From Delia radicum (Eukaryota; Arthropoda; Insecta; Diptera; Anthomyiidae), in assembly GCA_021234595.1 (NCBI GenBank), contig CM037855.1, forward strand, positions 110,300,895 through 110,364,894: a DNA stretch of 64,000 nt, read 5' to 3'. Shown here piece after piece: positions 57,704-64,000 of the stretch. The notes beneath the pieces were generated by a model. The model was given only the letters and a program-made list of their open reading frames with translations. It was not told the origin of the DNA and did not search any database. Each line of letters opens with the position of its first letter. The stretch's first letter is position 1. The position numbers and the translations under genes are program-made.

Positions 57704-58722
57704 TATATTTTTGGGTATTTAAATATCCAATATGCAGGAATAGGTTAAGGTTTTGCATAGCGAAGTTTTTCTATATGTAAAATTTTTAAACAAACTAAAA
57801 TCTAAATCTTTTGTTTTTCTCAGTCATATTAAAAAATAAAAATATTAACATTTTTGGCTGAATTTAGGTAAGCCGTAATTTTCTAAGCTATTTGCCTATA
57901 TTACTAAATATCCGCAGAACTTATGAACTGTAAGAGATAACCCACATGAGTTACTATAAAAAAACCGTGAAAATTACAAACAGATTACAGAAACGACTAA
58001 TTTTTTTTAAATCGCTTGATAAATATAAAATTGGTAAGATCTCAAAATTGAATACCAGAGGTGTTCTACTTTGCAGTATTATCAATCACCCTGATGAATT
58101 CAGTCTGCCCTTCTTTTAAACTTAGTGAAGTTTCATGGCAATCCTATGAGTAAATAAGAAATTGGTGAATTTTTTGTCTATTTTAAAGTGCATGGTTTTT
58201 GTAAAAAAAATATTTTGCATTTTTAGCCGTAATATATAAGGGCATTTTAGCGGCATTTTTTTTTTGTCATATGTCGATTTTTGCGATAACGTACAAATGT
58301 TAGGTGGTGCGAATTCAAGAAAAATCAGATATCATAACTCGTTGAAAATCAAATCGCAATATCTCGATTTTAAAATTTTTAGTATTCAAAATGTTTAGTA
58401 TTTTAAAATTTTTAGTATTTGTGTTCAGCATGCCAAAATTAATAAAAAATTGTACCAAAGAACTTTAAGACCTATACTACAATAATTTGGACAATAAGTT
58501 GAAAATTTTCAAATAAAGTTTTATTTCATACTAAAAAATGTCACTCTAAAGTACATATTTTCGTTTTTTAAGTAATGAAACTCATTTCCATAGTTATAAC
58601 AAACTGAAAATATTCACTCTCTCCAAATTTGCTACAGCCACATTCCACTGTAACATGAATAAATATCGATTAGAATCAGTGCATTTAATTTTTTTGTTTA
58701 TTTTTCTGTACCACAGCCAACC
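57704..58722. other. non-coding stretch including dispersed repeat copy 2
   Basis: No gene. 58348-58590 is the second copy of the repeat at 50316-50640 (CGCAATAT, AGCATGCCAAAATTAATAAA, CTACAATAATTTGGACAATA). Confidence 0.55.
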
Positions 58723-59018
58723 CGTATCCAACTCTCTCTTCTAAAAACTTATACTGGTTTTAAGAGAGTTTCGACAAAAATGTGTCAATAGTGGTTAACT
58801 AATTAATTTTCATGTTTTTAAATTAAAGTTAATTTGTATTATTTAATGTGTTATATACATAAGTTTTCTATAATAAACAAAACATTTTGTTTATACATAT
58901 ATATTAAAAAATAGGCATTAGAAACCCTATAAAAAACTGTTTCTCTTAAAACTAGTTGGTCGGTAGAATTTAACAGATGTTGAGTACATTGGTTCTTCTT
59001 TAGTTTTTATGTTCTTTG
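58723..59018 (-). repeat. MITE family with ACTGGTTTTAAGAGA inverted motif, copy 2
   Basis: Reverse-orientation homologue of 16327-16628. Here ACTGGTTTTAAGAGAG is at about 58753 and TCTCTTAAAACTAGTT at about 58945. Flanking homology runs to GTTGAGTACATTGGTTCTTC. Confidence 0.7.
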
Positions 59019-59305
59019 CCACAGCTATTAATTATTTCAAAAAAATTTGTTGTGATTGCATTTACTTAAAAAATATTGTTTCTATTTATATTGTCCCCCT
59101 TTTTTTCACAGTATTTATTGATTCGTTTTGTTTGTTTTCCAAATACCAGTTTTTAATAGAAAAACCATCTTATACATAATTACAATATTTGTCAACTTTT
59201 TATATACAAGTAGTTTTGCTCTTAAACTTGACACCATTCGTGCTTTGTAGCGGACTACCACTACTTAAACACTACAAGTATGGGCTTGTAGAAATGTTAT
59301 TACTA

Positions 59306-60493
59306 CACTCAAAAAAATAAGTTAGTAGAAAAGTTAGTAAAACGTTTTGTAAATCAGGTATACTATTTTTTAGCAAAATTTTTTGCTAAAATCGTGTTTT
59401 CAGCTAAAATTTTTGTTATACTTATTCAGCACTTAACTGTTTTATACTAATGCCTTACTAATATACTAATATTTTACTAATTAATTTTGCTAAAAAAAAA
59501 TTGTGCTGATAAGCACATTAATAGTGTGGACGACAACCAGATTGAAAGATATACGCAGAATGAAGTAGATGTCGCGGCATGTCAAGATGTAGTAGAGAAG
59601 AGGAAAATGATACTAAAAAGTACAACTCTAATAAGACATATAAAAAAATCAACCATGGAAGTTTTTGTATCTGTTTTTCATACATAAAACAAAATAGAGG
59701 ATTAAAACAACTTAAATTTTGCGTTGTCACCGGCTTGTGAAAATAATTGTCTATTAATTAAATAAAAGACAAAATAAAATATTTATTTATTTAAACTAAA
59801 TGTTTATAGATTAATAATCTAGTGTGGTCAAATTGCAAACAAACATATACAGACATGAAGACAGAGTAAAGCGAAAGACAAAGACACACATCTTAGGTAG
59901 ATTTTTATGGTTCCTTTTTCTTATTGCTAAAAAGGGTTTCGTTTGTTTTTGTTTATTTTTTCGTTTTGTTTCTATAATTATCTTCGGCAGTTGCGTCCTT
60001 TAAAAGATAGCATCATTTAGACAACTATTGATGTAAGTAATTGAAAGAAAATTTTTGTTATGTTATATATATTTATTTCTATATATTTTCAGATATTAAA
60101 TTAATTCATGTCGTCAATGTGGGAAAATGAAAATTTTTATATTTCGTTATTATAGTAAATTATTTTTAAAAGAATCACAAAAATATGTTTATGATTTTCA
60201 GCAAAATAAATTAACTAAATTACAATTTTTCTACAAATTTTTTGCGTTTTTTTCAGTATACTAAAATTCAGCAAAAAATTTATTAATTTTTAGCAAGGCT
60301 TTTATTTCTAATCTACTAAGTGTTAGCAAAACTTTTGCTGAATCTACTAATTTTGTTGCTAAAAATCAGCTCGCTGATTTTCAGCAAAAGATTTTGCTGA
60401 CATTAGCAATTTTTTTTGCAAGGCCCCTCCTGCCTAAAATTTTGCTGACTCAGCAAAATTTTTTGCTGACTTTACTAACTTTTTTTTTGAGTG
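59306..60493 (+). mobile_element. TA-flanked MITE (GTTAGTA / TTTTGCTAA family), full-length reference copy
   Basis: TA at 59304-59305 and 60494-60495. The ends are CACTCAAAAAAATAAGTTAG and (inward) CACTCAAAAAAAAAGTTAG. About 1.19 kb. The subterminal regions are dense in TTTTGCTGA/TTAGCAAAA words in both orientations. The small open frame at 59487-59687 is present in decayed form in other copies and shows no known transposase motif. Probably mobilised in trans by a Tc1/mariner-type transposase. Confidence 0.85.
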
Positions 60494-62229
60494 TAGGGGG
60501 AATAATTTCATGCTACTAAAAAAGGAAAATAGGCGCTTATAAATTCAGCGAAAAATTAAAAATATTCACTAAAAGCATGAAAATTATGCACTTAAAAGAA
60601 AAAAAAATTCAACATCAAAGCCTAAAAGAATGTAGAAATTTTTTTTTTGTAAGTTTTCTATAATGTATAATGATATTAGAAAAATTAGAACTTCTAATTG
60701 TATCATATTATAACTTATCTGACATAATTATATAGTATTTTATACAATTATATCTAATTTAATGAAATTTGATATAGTTTGATGCAATTGTATTCGAATA
60801 TTGTCCTCATCGAAATGTATCAATTTATATATTATGTGATACATTTAATTAGATACTGTTGTATACAATGATATTCTAAACTAAATTAACTCTTGTATTC
60901 TCTTGGTATTAAAATGACCCCTAACTAAAATGTGACAATATTTTAAAGTTTTTTCACCATTTTTTTATTTTGACACCAAGTTTGTTCTTGGTTAATTTGT
61001 TGTAGTTAATTTAAAATATCAACAAAATGTTAGCTATATTTAACCCAAATTTGTTTAAATGTAGATAACAGTCATCCTGCTAAAATCCACAAATATTGCC
61101 AAAAAAAATAGTGTACTTCTGATTTCAGAATAGTATATCGTTTTTCGAATTACAAAAATCGATAAAAAAAAAATAAAATTTTTGTAATTTAGTATTGTCT
61201 TCAAATATTTGCTAATATTAGCTAATATTTTGCTGATATTAGCAAAATAAACTGCTATTTTTAATTAATTATACTTTAGCTTAAATATAATTTTTTTTAT
61301 ATATATTTAACAGAATTTTATTGATGTTATTAATATTTAGCAAAACAAACTAATTATTTCAGCAGTTATTCTGCTTTCTTAAACAAATTTTTAAAAAAAA
61401 TTTATAGCTTTTTTTTTTGCTATATTATGGTTTTTTTCTACGAGTGTAAAACTGTGGTGAAGGGTATAATAAATTCGACTTGACCGAATATCACACTCTT
61501 ACATGTTGAATTTCTCTTCGTTTATGTATCTCCTCACATAATCTACATTTAGACACTTTAGATACAAACTGCCAGACAAGTTTTGGAATTATGTGACAAA
61601 ATTAATCACTGACTTCAGAATCTTAATGAGTTTAATTAGATGCTTTTAAAATAATTTTCCTCTAAAAACTCCTGTTGAAGTGTTTTAACGTATTTTTTTC
61701 AAATTAATTAACTAAAACTTTATGAATATCATTATTATGTGCGACATTTGATATGTTAAGTGCATTTGTCAACACAAAAATTTTTCAACGTCTTTAAATT
61801 TTTTTTTTTCAATTTAAAATCTAAAATGACTGTGAAAATGTATAAAAAGCATTTCGAATTTCTTTTTCAACATTTCTTAGAAGTTCTGGAGCTATCTGAT
61901 CGAGTGCATATAACGTTTAAAAATTCTTCTTCTTTTCGTCATTAGGTTACAATTTGTATAATATATCTGATAACTTTTTGTTGTTTAATTTCGGTGGGTG
62001 TGTAAATTTATTTGATTGATGAAATTTCTGTATTTGTTATTTGATAAAATGTTTGGTATTTTTTTTAATAAAATTTAAAAATAAAAAACCTTATCAGATC
62101 TGACATACATATAATGAATGAGTGATTTAAGGGCTCTAATTTTCAAATTATATTTTATACCTCTGTTATATCAAATACCTTTGAAATGTTACGTGTTTAG
62201 ACATGTGTACTATATCACACAAAAAACCA
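60494..62229. other. non-coding stretch with relatives of the TTTTGCTAA MITE
   Basis: Around 61190-61450 TTAGCTAATATTTTGCTGAT and TAGCAAAA words end at CGAGTGTA, resembling a decayed end of the same MITE family. AATTATATCTAATT words recur at 60660-60870. No gene. Confidence 0.5.
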
Positions 62230-63372
62230 AAGTCGGTTTTTTTTTCTCGCTCCCCTTGCATTTTCTGATAGATTGGGTGTAAAAAACTGGACTTCTATTG
62301 CGCTAACCGACCGCGCCGTTTTGACTCCTGACATTAAAAATGGACTAAAAATTGTTAATAGATAATGGGGTTTCGTTAAAAAGGGTAATTATTGTTATTA
62401 TGTAAAATAAAAACAATAATTATTTTTGTTATACATACTTTTGACGTACATATGAAAAATCGTGAAGTTTTCACTAGGAAGGGCTCCCCTTGAGACTGTT
62501 AGAACAGTATAACCGATCCTAATATTTTTTCATACCCAACATTTTCTCGGAACATGTTTAGTCCATATTATCATTCTGTAAGGGGGCTCTCATACAAAAT
62601 TACATATTTATACAATTTTCTCTCACCGCCAAATCCCAATAAATTTTGAACCCCAACATTTCTCAGAACATATCTACTCCCTATCATCACTCTCTAAGGG
62701 GACTCTTATACAAAAATTTGATTTTATAATACAAATCAAAGAGCTCACAATCGGTGTTCTGGATATCATAAAAAATAAAAAAATTATATGGGAGACCACC
62801 TTTAGAAATGAAGATATAAGATAGGTAAGTTCACAAAACTGGCATTAATATTTTTCGGTCTTACATTTTCTCCACTATCCCACCCCTAATATAGCATTCT
62901 AGAGGACACGATAAACATAAAAAAATTATTTCATGGTAAGGTTTTTACCATTTCTTTATGGAAGAAACGATATATTTTGAAAAAACTAAAGTTTTTCTAA
63001 AACTGCAGTTAATATTGATGTGTTGTGCAAGCAAATTTATCGCCTCACAACAATTCATAAGAGCCGCTCAAAAATTTTTTTTCCAAAATTTTGATTTTGA
63101 TCGCGAAAAACATTTTCATATGTACGTAAAAAGTATTTTGGAAAAAAATAATTGTTGTTTTAGTCTGCACAACAACACTAATAATACTTTTTAACGAAAA
63201 AATATTATTTAAAAAGTTGTAGAACAGCAAATCTATTATTATTAGTCAATTTTTTAGGTCAAAAGTTAAAACGGCATTGCCGGTTCGCGCGATAGAAATC
63301 AAGTTATTTGCAGATCTTATGCTACACCCAACCTTTAAAAAAAACCGCGGGGAGCGAGAAAAAACAACTTTA
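62230..63372. mobile_element. ~1.14-kb element with ~120-bp TIRs
   Basis: The left arm 62230-62350 and right arm 63238-63372 share, inverted, TTTTTTCTCGCTCCCC, TTGGGTGTA, ACTTCTATTGCGC/ATTTCTATCGCGC and CCGTTTTGAC/CCGTTTTAAC. The arms have diverged substantially. The interior holds a diverged tandem repeat (62533-62760) and a 79-codon plus-strand frame at 62958-63194 (CASKFIASQQFIRAAQKFFF ...) of unknown nature. Confidence 0.7.
62533..62760. repeat. diverged ~120-bp tandem repeat
   Basis: Two units share CCCAACATTT-CTC-GAACAT, ATCA(T/C)TCT, AAGGGG-CTCT-ATACAAAA. A third weaker relative (ACATTTTCTCC, AGCATTCTAGAGGACAC) follows at about 62865. Confidence 0.7.
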
Positions 63373-64000
63373 CAATTTTCATATATTTCATGGGTGCTCT
63401 AATGTGTATACATATGCTATCAAACGAAAAAATGTGTGTAAAAGATATTGTAATAAATAATTATGAATTATGAGTGAAAGTAACAGAAAATAAATATTGA
63501 AAGAAAAAGTTAAAACTTAAGGTATATCAAAAGTGACAAAGAAATACGAGTGCCATTCCAAAATTTTTCGATACGGTCTTCAGATATGTAAATATGGATA
63601 TCGCTGAAAATAAATACATCGGTATTCAATATTTTTGTGATATTTGTGCTGCATTAAGTTTTTCAAAGTTCGATAGTTTTATCAAAACTGAGAAAACTCT
63701 CCCATATTTAAACTGCTCTATTTTTGTAACTTTTTATCCGATTTTTACAAAACTTTACTCATTTGAAAGATTGGATCTTTTACTTCTAGATATTTTACTT
63801 CACTTAACAGAAAGCTTGCAAAAATGCAAACGTGTTTTTTATCGCGAATATTTTAAAATGTATTTATTTGGTTTTTCTTAAACAATTGAACAACATATCC
63901 AAGGTGGGTTCTTCATGGGGTCGAAAAATTTTTCGATTTTGGCGAAAAATTCTCATATTATTTTCTTAAAAAAGTAAAAATTTCAGAAATGTTGAGGTTA
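63373..64000. other. window end with unidentified 95-codon open frame
   Basis: A plus-strand ATG frame at 63594-63881 reads MDIAENKYIGIQYFCDICAA ... KTEKTLPYLNCSIFVTF ... SFERLDLLLLDILLHLTESL. Its amino-acid composition is more protein-like than most frames here, but I recognise no family. It might be a short remnant of a transposon or host gene. No splice signals or neighbours support it. Confidence 0.3.

Noticed and set aside
1..64000. CRISPR arrays, bacterial operons, riboswitches or rho-independent terminators
   Set aside because: The window is eukaryotic. The repeats seen are transposon-derived or tandem duplications without regular spacers.

Overview
The window is very AT-rich eukaryotic DNA (long A/T runs, no operon-like gene packing, one spliced host exon). 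It is dominated by transposable-element remnants. An irritans-type mariner, Jockey/CR1-group LINEs, a Penelope-like retroelement (PLE), many TA-flanked MITEs and one exon resembling fly wunen (lipid phosphate phosphatase) together suggest a higher fly (Diptera, probably a calyptrate with a large genome). The species is an inference.

Host genes: only one convincing host coding segment is visible, a first coding exon at 30795-31197 (+) ending in a phase-1 GTAAGT donor. No continuation was recognised downstream, so the remaining ~33 kb may be intron 1 of that gene.

Layout: 1-5700 holds a PLE-tail hairpin and a 2.5-kb DNA transposon (1292-3798) with ~380-bp terminal inverted repeats (TIRs) around a damaged transposase-like reading frame. 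5.7-11.3 kb holds a tandem duplication, MITE fragments, a palindromic minisatellite (7787-8350) and a TA-flanked pogo-like element (9734-11341) interrupted by a hammerhead-bearing repeat. 11.6-13.6 kb is a broken LINE. 16.3-20.9 kb is a cluster of MITEs, a dead mariner and a 9-bp-duplication element full of oriented 14-bp motifs around a GC-rich palindrome. 22.1-23.5 kb is a decayed LINE. 27.2-30 kb has nested MITEs and inverted hammerhead repeats. 34.7-38.8 kb is a nearly complete LINE split only by frameshifts. 40-50 kb has nested MITEs, a tRNA-like sequence, the best hammerhead-repeat dimer and TTAA-flanked ends. 51.9-54.8 kb is a PLE with two inverted terminal regions, each folding as a hammerhead. 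55-63.4 kb has another hammerhead repeat, a 330-bp-arm hairpin and further MITEs.

Most notable: a dispersed family of about 511-519-bp units at four loci (9.9, 29.2, 47.4 and 55.4 kb). It carries a hammerhead ribozyme motif and occurs as tandem and inverted partial dimers, the organisation expected of a retrozyme or other PLE-derived non-autonomous retroelement. The PLE in the same window carries an architecturally similar hammerhead, so a possible autonomous partner type is present. Nested insertions give a relative chronology: hAT-like MITEs are inserted into the hammerhead repeat and into a TA MITE, and a third element is inserted into a hAT-like MITE.
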